A stretch of 64,000 nucleotides of DNA from Siphonodentalium dalli (GCA_032622095.1 CP136066.1:64636609-64700608), one strand, 5' to 3'; positions 12,609 to 25,309 are shown, counted from the stretch's first letter. Made by a program: numbers and translations. The notes: a model not told the origin generated them from the letters alone.

Positions 12609-13256
12609 GTTTGCACCAAACAGCGGCCATTATTAAAATATTTTAATATTATGATACAAAATATGATATATATGTGCTCGAATGATTCATACAGACAGTG
12701 GATTTTTCTCAAATCGCTCTGATTATCCAAAGGCCGCGAAAATTTTAATGTTAGCAAAATCGGGACATACCAACACCAAAGCAAATTAGGACAATGCACT
12801 TAACTCGGGTGGTTCAATGAAGCGAACATTCACAGGGACGATTCTTTTTGCGTCTCTGGATGTGATATGGAGAGCGGTCAAATATGTGGATGTAATATTC
12901 TCTACATATTACCGGAAGCTTAGGTGCGGTCATTTCCGAGTTGAATTGCAACAGATAACTGACCACCTATATTATAGTAAGTTATATAGAAATTCGGGTT
13001 TCGACGATGATCGCTTCCTGTAGTACAACAGAAATCTAATGTAAATTTGTCATCAATATAGAGAAACGCTCATTTTCGATATAAAAACATTAATTTGTGA
13101 GCTTCTAGATAGTTTTTTTTAAACATTGTCATTACTGTTTTGGATTTTTTGTTGCTAAACAACACTATCTTTTAACAATACGTTTTATAATTTATTTCAG
13201 GTCTGATTTTTATGAAAATGTGGAGAAATATTGCCGAAAATGAGGAATCCTTACAC
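12609..13256. other. Non-genic
   Basis: AT-rich sequence with no supportable gene. It lies downstream of the acidic exon at 14972 on the same strand, so it could be intron of that gene, but I cannot identify a second exon. Confidence 0.35.
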
Positions 13257-13445
13257 TTAACTCTTTCTATAATAAATTTAGATAATACTCGTGTGTTTAA
13301 CTTATTACCTGACCATTTGCTATCAATGAATCAGATTCATTCTGAACTTTCTATTAGTCATATTTCACGAACATTCCTCCAGATGAATAATAGATAACTC
13401 CAATGTATATTTTTATTTCCATTTAGTATAGAAAAGGGTAAATTA
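13257..13445. mobile_element. TTAA-type MITE, family 3, copy 2
   Basis: Left end TTAACTCTTTCTATAATAAAT, right end ATTTAGTATAGAAAAGGGTAA. The internal foldback is eroded but TTATTACCTGACCATTTGC and TCACGAACATTCCTCC still match the family. Confidence 0.5.
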
Positions 13446-13824
13446 AACAAAATAAAGAAATGGCAAACTAATATATAAGTATAGAGCCATCGAAATGATA
13501 TAAACAGTATTTATTCCATATAAAGTATAGTTCGAAATAGGATGTATGCATATTGGTTGTATGGATGGGATCCGACATCAAGCGCAGAGCTTATGGGGGT
13601 TGTTTCTGATTAAGTGTGAATAAGCCCACACTATGATGTTCATGGTAATTTTAGAAGATCGTTGTTGGTAATAGCATACATATATATACTTATATATATA
13701 TATACTCACACTGTGGGCTGGATCGATAGATATAATTATCAAAATGAGATTTTTTTATATGAGTATTAGAAATAAATTGATTGCAAATAGATTTATTATA
13801 GCGGGAACGAAGTATGTAGATCGG

Positions 13825-14991
13825 TATAGGAAAGAGTGTGAGGTGACATATCAAACGTTTTGACGAGTCTGATATGCAGTATAGGAAGGATAAATGGGGA
13901 GTGTAAATGATAAGCTATTGCTTTGAATTATACACTCATTTTGTGTTCTGACCTATATAATTTTTGCATTCTAGCCGATACCACTATCATTTGGACGTGT
14001 ATGGATATTTATTAACATCAACAATATTTCTATTGCTCACGCGATTTTGGACAATATGAGTCGCATTATTTACATGTTAGATGATAGATGATATGCACAT
14101 GTGAAGCATTTGGTTTTGTATATATACTAACGGTTAACAACACACATGGAATATACTAGATAATATACTTTGATATAATGTATATAAGTGTACCTTGTTT
14201 AAGAAAATCATCATATAGGAAAGAGTGTGAGGTGACATATCAAACGTTTTGGTGAGTCTGATATGCAGTATAGGAAGGATAAATGGGGAGTGTAAATGAT
14301 AAGCTATTGCTTTGAATTATACACTCATTTTGTGTTCTGACCTATATAATTTTTGCATTCTAGCCGATATCACTATCATTTGGACTTGTATGGATATTTA
14401 TTAACATCAACAATATTTCTATTGCTCACGCGATTTTGGACAATATGAGTCGCATTATTTACATGTTAGATGATAGATGATATGCATATGTGAAGTATTT
14501 GGTTTTGTATATATACTAACGGTTAACAACACACATGGAATATACTAGATAATATACTTTGATATAATGTATATAATTGTACCTTGTTTAAGAACATCAT
14601 CATATAGGAAAGAGTGTGAGGTGACATATCAAACGTTTTGGTGAGTCTGATATGCAGTATAGGAAGGATAAATGGGGAGTGTAAATGATAAGCTATTGCT
14701 TTGAATTATACACTCATTTTGTGTTCTGACCTATATAATTTTTGCATTCTAGCCGATACCACTATCATTTGGACTTGTATGGATATTTATTAACATCAAC
14801 AATATTTCTATTGCTCACGCGATTTTGGACAATATGAGTCGCATTATTTACATGATAGATGATAGATGATATGCATATGTGAAGCATTTGGTTTTGTATA
14901 TATACTAACGGTTAACAACACACATGGAATATACTAGATAATATACTTTGATATAATGTATATAAGTGTACCTTGTTTCAGAAAATCATCA
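13825..14991. repeat. 389-bp tandem array, three units, across an exon-intron border
   Basis: Units start at 13825, 14214 and 14603 (TATAGGAAAGAGTGTGAGG), period exactly 389 bp, very few differences. The rightmost unit ends in the last ~20 nt of the coding exon at 14972-15197. The two left units each carry a copy of that exon tail and of the GT donor (minus strand, near 14193 and 14582). The array therefore grew from the exon 1/intron 1 junction and sits inside the inferred intron. Confidence 0.85.
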
Positions 14992-15197
14992 TCTTCCAAC
15001 CCGAGATCCTCATCGTCTGAAGTACACGTGCGATCAGCTACATCTATCACGGGTTCCGTCCGATCAGAAACTACCGCAAACAGAGCGGCATGAGTCCGAA
15101 CTTTCTCCGCCTCGTCATCCTCACTAACAACATTTACGTCCAGATCCTCTTCCGCCTTTTCAAAAGATTTTGTCACGAATTTCTCAAGTCCCTCCAT
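14972..15197 (-). CDS. First coding exon of an acidic protein (partial gene, unknown function)
   Basis: About 75 codons from an ATG at 15195-15197 to a good 5' splice site (AAG|GTACAC, exon end 14972). The product starts MEGLEKFVTKSFEKAEEDLD and is strongly acidic: E/D-rich near residues 15-35 and again at 60-73 (SDDEDLGLEDDDF). It has no signal peptide or membrane segment. GC content and codon use are higher and more balanced than in the surrounding AT-rich DNA, which supports real coding. It resembles an N-terminal, probably disordered segment of a cytosolic or nuclear protein; I do not recognise the family. Later exons should lie further left on the minus strand but I could not identify them, either in the window or beyond it. 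The exon tail and donor are copied twice in the adjoining 389-bp array. Confidence 0.6.
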
Positions 15198-15665
15198 GTC
15201 AATTTGAACATTTAACTTAATCGTTCTTCATTTTGTCCAGATTGTGGCATACGGAGTTACAATAGCTGCCTTATTACGAACCCGTTCGTTTACAATTCAT
15301 TTCTTCCGATCCAATCTCTCATTATGGAATTATACTAAAATTGGGATTGGAATTCCGAACCTGCTAGCCGAAACTGCTGAGTAAACGTGTTGTAATTCTA
15401 ATCACGCCAGTCGCGGGAATTAAACGAACGGTGCCAACAAGAGACTCAACATGACAATCACCATTTTGTGGACAAAAAAGTTTTCTTGGAGAATGTTCCG
15501 ATTTATCTGGAATTATAGCAGACTTGGCGAATGAGACCGTAAACGGGATAATTGACAGCCAGAACGACCGCCCTCGACCGACAACCAGGCACTAATTTGA
15601 TTTGCTTCCTTAAATGATTGGATAATTATAGAGATCACAGTTCCGAACTGCTCACTTACAGGCGC
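15198..15665 (-). promoter_or_regulatory. Putative 5' UTR/promoter region of the acidic-protein gene
   Basis: This stretch lies directly upstream of the ATG at 15197 and is less AT-rich than its surroundings, with CpG dinucleotides concentrated around 15530-15600. No clear TATA box is visible. Assignment rests on position only. Confidence 0.3.
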
Positions 15666-15734
15666 TCTCATTGGTTGTTATCGATTTTTTCAGTCGTCTG
15701 TATTAATGCCAATTGCTTTATCTGGCAATGATAA

Positions 15735-16900
15735 TATTTGTACAGTATGAAGGTTTATTGTGGAATATTTCTCCTGGATTCCAGATTATTGCTTTCTTAT
15801 ATGAATTATCAAGACCCGGAATGACACACAATCATTTCTTAACCCTTCAGATTCCTCACAGGATGTTACCCACAGTGTGTGTGGAAGTCGTGCATGTCGG
15901 CTCCCGTGAGCCATTCGATATGATGCGTACCGCATTGAACCCCTGACAGATTCTGGACTCTTTATTCTTTGCTTCTCATGCCGGTGTGAACTGTGAATTT
16001 TCTTCGCTAACTTTATCGTCGCTGATTTAAGTCACACATAGGCTCTTTTGTTTTTGTTATTATGGTTATAATATGCTCAATGTTTGTAATCGGAGGGGAA
16101 TTTGAAGCGATCATAATATAACTCAGTCTTGATACATGTATATCTTGCATCTTTGTCGTTATCCCCGGTTCTAAAAGAAGGGAATTTCCGATTATATGTA
16201 TACGCACCGCACGCGATGCCCATTTATAACACTGTGCTATCCTTGCGCCTGCATTTGCAAAGCCCGTCATTTATATATGGGATTTATAATTTGTTCTAAT
16301 TTGACAGGCGCGCCATTTTGTTACATGTGAAGTATAAAAGTTTATTACGGAATATTTCTCCTGAATTCCATATTTATTTATTTTTTATTATGAAGACCCG
16401 AAATGACACACAATAATACTTTAACCCTTCAGAATGTTATCCACATTTTCACGGCAGAACTCTTCTCGGTCGTGAGCATGGAAGCCATGCGAATCAAGAG
16501 TCATTATCCTCAAACCCTCATGACGATGTTAACTGCGATTTGTTTTGCGTTATGTATATCGTCGCTTCATGATTGATGATGTCACAACTGGAATCTTCTT
16601 ATTTGTGTAAATGATTATAAGTAAATTTTGGACTACACATGTACATTCGTAAATTGGAAATGACCACACCGTTACTCAGTAAGATTCCTTACATCTCAAA
16701 GATGGATACTGTCGAATAAACGCACCGCACATGACGCCCATTCATAACAATGAGATATCGTCGCTGGCGTCTGACACTTTACAGTCGACTCCCACCATGT
16801 AGAAAGCTTAAATTATTTTATAATGTGTTCAAATTCAGCGTCAAACACAAAAATCGCACCACTCGCAGCGCCGTCTGCGTTCTGTGTGGACCTTTCGGTC
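15735..16900. repeat. Direct repeat pair, ~590-bp period
   Basis: GAATATTTCTCCTG-ATTCCA, AAGACCC-GAATGACACACAA and TTAACCCTTCAGA occur in the same order at about 15760-15850 and 16350-16435. GCACCGCAC...GATGCCCAT-TATAACA occurs at about 16203-16230 and 16721-16750. Substantially diverged; no coding signal. Open frames here (for example 16823-17185) show no recognised domain. Confidence 0.5.
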
Positions 16901-17631
16901 GTCATATATATAATAATAAGCAGCCAAGCAATGTCGAATCTGGTTCGTATAGCACAACGTCTTGCAGATAACGAACCACGAATACGCTTAGTATGGCACA
17001 GTGTCAGAAATCTGCAAAGTATATCAATCGAAGTATTTTACCAGTCGATTTCCAAAATGTCTAAATTCTACTTTTGGCATACTAAATCTGCTGTTTTGGG
17101 GATACGTTCCAAAACTATTTTCAAAATTCAATTAAACCGCTCCATAATCCTGCTTCCACTTCAAAATCCATGTCACGAGGAATAATTTGTCTGCGATAAA
17201 TTTGGACCTTGGTCGTTATTTCCATTAATATGCATAGCAGATATCCTTCCCTCGCTCATGTTATCCATAAATGTATGTACCACCTTCATTATGTGGGGAA
17301 TGTATATATGTCGGATGGGATTTAAGCCACTCTGTCTTTCACTATACCTAAGTTGACAAACGGATAGGTGTTATAAATACTCCGCTGAAAATAGCCAGTC
17401 AGTCCTCCATTCAGCCTTGTTACTGTCATTCCCGTTGGTTATGTGTGATTTTTGCTGACCATTTCATGTGTATCAGACACCCACTTACATATAATGGTTA
17501 TCTATATATAAAACAAGCCATGTCGAATCTGGTTCGATTCCCGATGAGCGCATATTTATGAGCCACGCAAAAAGTGAGTAACCTGATTTGAGTGGAGGGT
17601 AGATGCTATACACTTTGGCGTACATAGCCAA
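16901..17631. other. Non-genic
   Basis: Contains two copies of a short phrase (ATGTCGAATCTGGTTCG at about 16930 and 17520). The second looks like a tRNA B box (GGTTCGATTCCC), but no A box or cloverleaf can be built around it. Confidence 0.4.
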
Positions 17632-20600
17632 CTATAGCAGGGTTACCCGGCGTTGCACAGGTTAAAGTGATGTGAAACCCTCTGCATGCTGTGGATATTT
17701 GTTGAGAATAGAGAATACTCTTGCTCAAAGTGTTACACGTATTCTCATAAATTTTATATTCAAATAGCATCACAAAACATGATTCTTACACAGCCATGGA
17801 ATATAAGTAGTGGCTCACCTTGTCGATTGTCATTTTGTTTATCGCGATTAATCCGTTCCACCAATAAAGAAGTATTTATTTATTTACAACTACGTATACT
17901 TCAGATGTTATAACATGATACATGCACATCATACACACATTAGTTTGAAAAAATAAAAGACGACAATTGGGTTTTACATATAGAGATGTATCAATCAATA
18001 TAGTGAGTTGTACTAAGATCTTGAGGACACCTGCCATGGCTATCATATCTCCATGAAGATACATATGTTTTAAAGAAATATCCAGGTGCTCCTCTGTTCA
18101 TGGTGCTATATATTGGCTAAATATTCTCAGTTTAAAAGAAATGTTGCTGTGTATGTACATCAGCTACATGTTCCCGACACAGAGCGAGATTTTGAGTTGT
18201 TTATGTTAGTCGACGAGTCTGTTTTAAAAATCCGCTGTTTCGGGCAGATATACCCTTGTCAGATGTCAGTATTGGATGCTTCTGAAAAGTCATGTGCTAC
18301 TGACTTCGTTTTTTTATATATCAGAAAAAAATATATTTGTCTGCACACTGTGACCACTATTTTTGAAAAGGCCTTCGATACATTTCCATATCTCATGACA
18401 AATTGTAAACTTTTTTGTGGAAACTGTATTGAATGGAACAGATTCAATTTTGTTATAATATATACATGAGCCATTATAATATGCAATCCTCTGACGGTTC
18501 GAGGTCTCCCAGTTTGCAAGAATATATGTATCTCTTAAATAGAATGATGGATATGCTTCTTCTGTGCGTCTGTTTTTGATAGCTCATTATATGAATGCCC
18601 TGATTCCCATCCCCATATAAATATGTCAATTGAGAAGATATAATTGTTCAAGTGACTTAATTGGGTCACCATTTGTCGAGATTGTAAAATTTGAAAGTCA
18701 AACACTCCTTAAAACGATATGGAGATGGCCTGCGTGACTATATATAACTTATATGTGGATATCGGCGAATAGCACTCTTATCAATGATAGTGCATTTCCT
18801 CTGGCCATCCATGACCCAAAACGACACCAAATGTGATTTAATTCATCGTATCATCAGAGAAGAACGTGTATGAATTTGGTAGAAATTAGTGTTAAATATA
18901 TTTGTATCAGCTTTGGTGCAATTAACTGCATGACTGCATGACTTTAACGGCGTCACTTTTGACATATTTAAACCACGTCCATTAGACTCATGGATGCATG
19001 CTATACTGGAGATGATTATATATAGGTTTGGTGGTAATCAACATCTAAACAAATTCTTATTATAGTTATGACCCCCTCCCCAACTCTCACCCAAACGGCA
19101 CCAATTTGGCGTCTTTAATTCACACGATTATATTCTTCGTATCACGGAAAAGAATAATATATCAGTTTGGTGGGGATCTGCACTAAAAATAGTTTATTAC
19201 ATCAATTGTTGTTGCCCCCTGCAACGCTGACTCGAACAGCACCATGTCGCGGAGGTGATTATGTATGCGTTTGGTGGAAATCGGCGACAGAACTATTTCA
19301 CCATATTTTTTAATTTTGCCGCCCGTCCCCCTTTTCTTCCTCTGACACCAACAGCGTCACTTTAGAAAATTTTAACCCGCACCATTATCTTCCTCGTAAA
19401 AAGTTAACTCTCTTAGGTCGCCTTTGTGCCATTTCGATGTACCCCCGCGAAGTTATATATATAGAACACATACAGACAGACAGAATGACCGACAGCACGA
19501 TTTGGTTCCTCATATCATTTGAGAAGAACGTGTATGAATTTGATGGTAATTGGTTCTAAAACTATTTTAAAATAAGTTTTGGTGACCCTCCCGTCCCTAC
19601 TTCGGACTCACTTTTGTCACCATTAAACCACACACTTAGACTCATTATGGAGATGCATATATAGAAAATTGGTGAGTATACAAATTCGTATCAAATTTAA
19701 TGTCCTCATATCTCTCACCCAAACGGCACCAATTTGGTGTATCTAAACAACATGATTAGATTCCTCGTATCACGGAGAAGAATATGTATCAATCTGGTGG
19801 AAATCGGCGCTAAACATATTGTTATCATTTTTGTGTCCCTCTCACCTCTATGCACCACTTACTCGAATGGCCCCACTTGTGACATCCTTATACCACACAA
19901 TTACACTCCTGATATCATGAAGATGATTATTTATATGTTTGGTGCTAATCGGCGACTAAACAAATTTTTATCGAATTTGTGCCCACCCTCCCCTCCACAT
20001 CTCTCACACAAACAGCACTGATATGGCTTCTTTAAATCACTCGATTAGATTCCTCGTATCATGGATAGAACGTGTATCAATTTGGTGGAAAATGGCGCTA
20101 AAAATTATGTGTATCAATTTTTGTGCCCCTCTCCCTTTCAGTGAACCCCTGACTCGAATGAGGCAACTTTTGCCAGATTTAATCCACACCATTAGACTCC
20201 TCGTACCATGGGGATGATTTTGTATAAGTGTGGTGGCAATCGGCGACTAAACATTTTTTATCAAATTTAGTGCCCACCCACCCCAATCTCTCATCCAAAT
20301 GACACAAATTTGGCGTCTTTAAATCTCACAATTAGATTCCTTGTATCATGAAGAAGAATATATATCAATTTGGTGGAAATCGGCGGTAAAATTAGTTTGA
20401 TCAATTTTGGTGCCCCTCTCCCCTTCCGTGCATCCATGACTCGAACGACGCCACTTTTGACATATTTAAACCACACCATTAGATTCTGTATATCATGGGG
20501 ATGATTATATGTAAGTTTCGTGGTAATCGGCGACAAAAAACAAATTCTGCCCCTCCCCCTTTTCTGCCCCTGACTACAACGGCGTCACTTTAGAAAATTC

Positions 20601-20732
20601 TAACCCGCACCATTATCTTTCTCGTAAAAAGTTACCCCTAGTAGACCCCTTTTGCGTCATATAGATGGTCCCTTGTGAATTTCTATAGAACACAGACAGA
20701 CAGACAGACAGACGGACATTCGCAAATATAGA
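17632..20732 (-). mobile_element. Helitron-like nonautonomous element, copy A (minus orientation)
   Basis: Read on the minus strand the element starts A|TCTATATTTGCGAATGTC, runs through a GTCTGTCTGTCTG tract, and ends with a short hairpin and CCCTGCTATAG before T. These are Helitron hallmarks: TC start, 3' hairpin, CTRR-like end and A/T insertion with no target duplication; here the end carries an extra TA relative to CTAG. The interior holds degenerate ~190-bp units (AATCGGCGACTAAACA, TTTGGTGGAAATCGGCG, CACCATTAGACTCCTCGTAT) and an exon-like segment at 18086-18330. No Rep/helicase frame. It is the inverted counterpart of the element at 26884-29413. Confidence 0.7.
18086..18330 (+). pseudogene. 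Exon-like fragment carried in Helitron copy A
   Basis: The plus strand encodes a run containing LLCSWCYILAKYSQF and PDTERDFELFM. The other Helitron encodes the same peptide at 28723-28990. Just upstream the sequence reads TATCCAG|GTGCTCC, like a 3' splice acceptor followed by an exon. The shared protein-like segment may be a captured host exon. This copy has an insertion that scrambles the frame after residue ~45. I do not recognise the source protein. Confidence 0.4.
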
Positions 20733-21573
20733 TATGTTGTTTTATGTTAGGTTTATTGTATATATTGTTTCAGCTAATATGCCATATCTTGACGTTGTCA
20801 GTTTAACGAGTGGACATAAGTCTTTTGCTGAATAAATCTATCTAAGTCCGCACATATGGTTAATTTCACCGGGAAATTACCGCACTGCGCCCACAAACCA
20901 CCGGCCCCAACAAATCAACTGACAACTTGCACAGATACCCGAATCAGGTTATCTTGGATCACATATCGGCGCTAGTCCATATTTGGTAATGGCTTGCCAT
21001 TGCTGGACGGTCCGTGCTGTCCTAATGTCTCACACGCACACCTTGCCAACAACGCTACATGCTCCCTTCGCGGCAAATACGTGGAAGAGATGCGACAACA
21101 CATTATGAAAACCCGGCATTCCGTATACGGTATAGCCAAAGGGAGATATAGATTATCGGAAACGTAAGCGGAGGAAGGGTGTCAATAAAATTAATTCACT
21201 TTCGAGTTTAATTGAAACTTGACCGACCCCTATAAAATTAATTCAATCCAATTTCAACAGGAAGAGCTTTTTTATTCGTTTTTTGCATTCGAGTTGCAGC
21301 GATACTTCTTGATAAATAATGCAACGAAATAATATCTACGCCGAGATTAAAAGATCGAGGGTGTTTAATTCGCATCTTATGTCGACTTATTGCACTTAAA
21401 TCAAATCTACTGCGTTTTATTACTAAACCTGAATAATTTGGACAAATTTAATCTGCGGAAAACTGTTGTATTCTGTTTAATTTGCCCACTGAAATTATTT
21501 GCTTTATCGGTAGTTAATATTATACAGTGGCGCAGGGATGAATGCGCAAACACAAACGAAATACTCTATTTTA
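20733..21573. other. Non-genic; possible retroposon tail
   Basis: GTCTTTTGCTGAATAAATCT at about 20820 resembles a polyadenylated 3' end. The part from 20860 to 21180 is less AT-rich, but I see no open frame or splice pattern that makes a gene. Confidence 0.35.
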
Positions 21574-21986
21574 TTAACTCTGTCATGGCGGGAGCTGCAC
21601 TGGGTGCATCTTTAGATATCCTGTTCCGATGCCTTCTCTTATATATACGAGTCTCCTATAGGAAGAGAATGCACTGGCTTATAAGGTAAACGTAATTATT
21701 GTTCCGTGAATGAGTGTTCTTTGGGGGGGGGGCGAGGGCTAAATCTGGGATGCTCGAAACGGCCGATATGCCATTTCCTTCACCCCTCAATGTATTCTCT
21801 TACACATGTGAGGCCCTACGTTGGAGACTCGCATATAAAAGTGAATGCATTGGCCTGACAATATTTACCTTGGCCTTGTAAGCCAGTACATTCTCTTATA
21901 TGCCCGAAGCTCCCAAAAGGGGAGACTCGCATAATTATATAAGAGAATGCATTGGCATTTCAGGAACATCCAGTCATGAAAGGTAC
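21574..21986. mobile_element. TTAA-type MITE, family 2, with three palindromic cores
   Basis: Left end TTAACTCTGTCATGGCGGGA (TTAA at 21574-21577), right end CATCCAGTCATGAAAGGTA with the TTAA lost. Palindromic cores lie at about 21625-21680, 21784-21857 and 21888-21957, one more than in other copies. A G9 run interrupts the left half near 21724. Confidence 0.6.
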
Positions 21987-22307
21987 GCCTGTTACTGAAA
22001 AACACACCGCCCCTTCGTCTCAGCCCATGTTATTTTCGTTGAAGCCATCCACGGAATAGAACGTCGACGTCGCAACAAGGCGTAGACTAAATGACGTTCG
22101 CACCGACAGTGAAATCGGAACTTCAAACAAAAGCATAATCACGTGGCACGACCAGGAAATAGCATGGAACATGTATATTCGGAAAACATCATAAATAATC
22201 AGTTAGGAAATTATGGTCGAGCGTGCGGTGAACAAAAACCGCACACGTGTGTTATTGGCCGATAGTTTATGGCACTCGATTACATTCGAGGTCATCGCAT
22301 TCGTGTC
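21987..22307. other. Non-genic
   Basis: Moderately GC-rich; no open frame or repeat recognised. Confidence 0.4.
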
Positions 22308-22546
22308 TTAAGCCTTTTATACTAAATATTCATTGACGAGTAGTTCCCTTAGGAAATGTTCAGATAACAAGTTATTATCCGAACATTTCCCACAAATAAA
22401 TATGAATCATTCTGCTCTTGTATTATATATTTTTGTTCCTGTCGTCTGAATTTATTACCGAACACCCCTCCAAATAAATAATAGACCTGTCCAATGTATA
22501 CTTTTAGTACTGACTAGGAGAATCCATTTAGCATAGAAAGGGTTAA
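22308..22546. mobile_element. TTAA-flanked MITE, family 3, copy 3
   Basis: TTAA at 22308-22311 and 22543-22546. The inverted ends read TTAAGCCTTTTATACTAAAT and ATTTAGCATAGAAAGGGTTAA. The internal foldback GAAATGTTCAGATAACAAG / TTATTATCCGAACATTTC is intact. This is the best-bounded copy of family 3. Confidence 0.65.
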
Positions 22547-22787
22547 ACTGACGACCATGCAGTAATACACATGTCTGGTCATGAATCTAAGAAGTAACAT
22601 TTTCGTGAATATTGGAAATTCAACGTGCATCCTTGATATCGGTTTTATTTCGAGAAGCATGCATGGCACGTCCAGAGCAGAGGGGACATGGATGAAGAAT
22701 ATGCCTATCTCGGCCTCCGGGAGCAACTGGGGACACATGGGTGCATATCTCATCTGGGTTTCATGAAATTGCAATATTTAACTCTTT

Positions 22788-23455
22788 GAAGATCTGGATA
22801 GAGTATGTTGTTGGTCGAAGTAATGGTTGGTTACATTCAATGCTGATAAAACAAAAGCAATGGTGTTCTCACTCACTCCTTCGGAAGATTCTTTGGATCT
22901 TGAAATTGATGGTCGCGAAATATAGAGCAAGTAAACTGCCATAAACATCTTGGAATATATATACAATCAAATCTTCATTGGGACACCCATATCAATGAAA
23001 TTTGCAGTCGAGTGGCAACTAGACTGTCGCAACTAAGGAGAATAAAGATTCTTGTAAACAGACAAACCCATGAAATAATTATGTAGTCCCGATACTGGAT
23101 CACGGAGGCGTTATATGGTATAATTCCCCCCACCCCATTGCCTCCCCGGAAGCTCGACAGCTTCCATATCGACGCCTCCATATATCGACATGCTATGTGT
23201 CAGACGAGAGAGTCTTATGCGAACTCGGTTGGCCTCCCCTTAACGGCAGACGAAACCTTCATAAAATGCATACCTGAATCAACATATTAACTAATCGTGT
23301 GCCTAAATGCCTCACGTATTTACTACCGCAAACTTTCGGTGAATTATCTCGTTACCCCATCAGAAACCCTTTGCGATACATAAACTACTTAACCAAATAC
23401 GACCCAATTCGAGTTTCATCCCATACATTATCGTTGAATTGAATCTATCATGCAA
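22788..23455 (+). pseudogene. Non-LTR retrotransposon reverse transcriptase, decayed C-terminal part
   Basis: Translation shows the post-catalytic part of a LINE reverse transcriptase. EDLDRVCCWSK comes first, then LVTFNADKTKAMVFS (the usual N-x-x-K-T-K motif). Next come KHLGIYIQSNLHWDTHI (the LG-x-x-x-D/H-x-x-L-x-W-x-x-H motif) and, further on, PLTADETF. An in-frame stop (near 22821), a frameshift near 22920 and a further stop near 23080 show it is dead. A tail (LPQTFGELSRYPIRNPLRY) follows to about 23440. The catalytic YxDD region is not present. The clade (CR1, Jockey or L2-like) cannot be set by eye. Confidence 0.7.
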
Positions 23456-23477
23456 AAACCAATACAGACAACAAAAC

Positions 23478-23572
23478 ACTTAAAGGCACGGGCGGCGTTC
23501 GTTGCAGAAATATTCATATTTGTTCAAATCGCCATCAACAGAAAGAATATCAAAATATATATAGTTTTGTTC
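23478..23572. repeat. Copy of the 4165 element's left end
   Basis: About 95 bp from AAAGGCACGGGCGGCGTTCG to GTTTTGTTCATATGCCA match 4172-4270 with only a few differences. The element's right end is not found nearby, so this is a truncated or solo terminus. Confidence 0.6.
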
Positions 23573-24650
23573 ATATGCCATAGCACACGATCAAAACAGT
23601 CGTATACGAGCTTATTTCGATTCGAAATAAGCTCATATAGCCACTAATTAATCAACGTTTTTCATTTCATTGACATGACGTACCAGATGAACGCTCTTGT
23701 TAGTGTGGCTTCACTGCGGGCCGCGCCATTTAACGACATTACGGGTATAAGTCCTATATGAGCTTATTTCAGAATAAAATAAGTTCCATATGAACCTATT
23801 TTCACGAGGATATGTTGCGCATGAACCCACTTCGAAGGCAATGAGTCCCTTTAAAAAATTAAAGTCTTGTGAAACACTCCGATAGGGTGATCAAATAGAA
23901 ATGGAAAAATATCTTGTTCAAAGTTGTTATTTTTACGAATATTAATCCAAATTGATAACATACACAACAAACCGCAATTGTTATATAATTCTTATATAAT
24001 TAAATGCAATGACTCTCGATGGCGAAATTATTTGTGTCAGTTTATCGCAGGTAGTTCCGTCTCGAATCGAGATGTGAATATTTACAATCGAGCGTAGTTC
24101 AGACGATGTTTTCTATGGAGTGGTATGGTCGATTTCATGAAAATTTTCGGTGTTGTTAATAGAATGCTAGATTCCCTAGTTCATAATATGTATTTAAGCG
24201 GTTACTTTATGTATACCGAAAGCAAAATAATTTCAAGATTCATTATCCTTTAACAGAAACTCAAGTCTTTCCAGTGGGTGAATGTGCACAAATTATAAAG
24301 GTTTTTAAACCATCACCCCCCCCCCCCCAATATGGAGAAATAGATAAATGGTGTTCTTGTATTAATTATTGACAAACTCTGCAATAACGCAATATTATGT
24401 TTTGAAACCATAAACAAACTCTTACTATAGATTGTCAAAGACATAGCCAATTTGCCTTATCGCGTAGTAAGTTAAACTATTTTAGTCTAAATATGATTTT
24501 CAAAATATTGTTCAATGCTCTGACCTGTTCCAATGTTTACCATCATGTTTTAATTAAAAATTTGTATCCTATTGGTCTAATTGGATTTGGTTGGTAACAG
24601 AAATATTTACGTGTCAAATCTACATGCGAAATCTAGTTACTGTAGAGCTA
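23573..24650. other. Non-genic, AT-rich
   Basis: The block around 23875-24140 resembles the sequence at 53876-54150 (AAACACTCCG..., ...CGATGGCGAAAT..., GAGCGTAGTTCAGACGATG), so it is a dispersed repeat. A C10 tract lies near 24318. No gene. Confidence 0.4.
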
Positions 24651-25049
24651 TTAACCCTTTACCCAACAAACCGGCCAAAACCGGCCAAATAAAGCTTCAA
24701 CAGCCTAAAATATCTTCGGTCTGTCTCAATAGAACCATACACATATGGATATCATTGGAACCGGCTCCATGACCACATTGTGATAGTTACAGTTATGCCC
24801 TGTGCCAATGCATTCTCTTATATATGCGAGTCGACCATAGGTCGCCTCGCATATATAAGAGAATGCATTGGCCTAAAAAAAATCTTTTTTTAACAATTTT
24901 TACCATTTTTCTTACATTCTTTAACAATTTTATAATTTTTAATGTGTTAAGCCAATGCATTCTCTTATATATGCGAGGCGACCTATGGTCGACTCGCATA
25001 TATAAGAGAATGCATTGGCACAGGGCCGTTCTGTTGGGTAAAGGGTTAA
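24651..25049. mobile_element. TTAA-flanked MITE, family 1, copy 3
   Basis: Perfect TTAACCCTTTACCCAACA at 24651 and TGTTGGGTAAAGGGTTAA ending at 25049. P1 about 24802-24874, P2 about 24950-25021. Long open frames on both strands here are products of the palindromes, not genes. Confidence 0.85.
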
Positions 25050-25309
25050 CAATGAAAATAAGAACACAGTCGATCAATTTCACATGTAATTGATGATAGT
25101 TGTTTCACAGACGTGTATGAATTCTATGATATTTCGAGTGGAATACTCTTCGAATGCATTGCGTCCCTTGGCATCATCAGGGTAGATAATGTCAACCACA
25201 TTCAATCATATATATATCTGCGAATGTATATCAGTATGCCCGATATATACATTAACGGGGACCATCGAGAAGGCTCCGGTGGGGGTATAACAGGGGTATA
25301 ATTTTACGA

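Noticed and set aside
16823-17185. 120-codon plus-strand open frame
   Set aside because: Lies in a diverged direct-repeat region, has no recognisable domain and its best part is in repeated sequence.
17520-17560. tRNA-like B box GGTTCGATTCCC
   Set aside because: No A box, acceptor stem or cloverleaf can be formed in the surrounding 80 bases.
24793-25093. Long open frames on both strands (repeating a ...CILLYMRVDHRSPRIYKRMHW peptide) at this and every palindromic core
   Set aside because: They arise because the ~70-bp palindrome has no stop codons in that frame; the same peptide appears on both strands in each copy.
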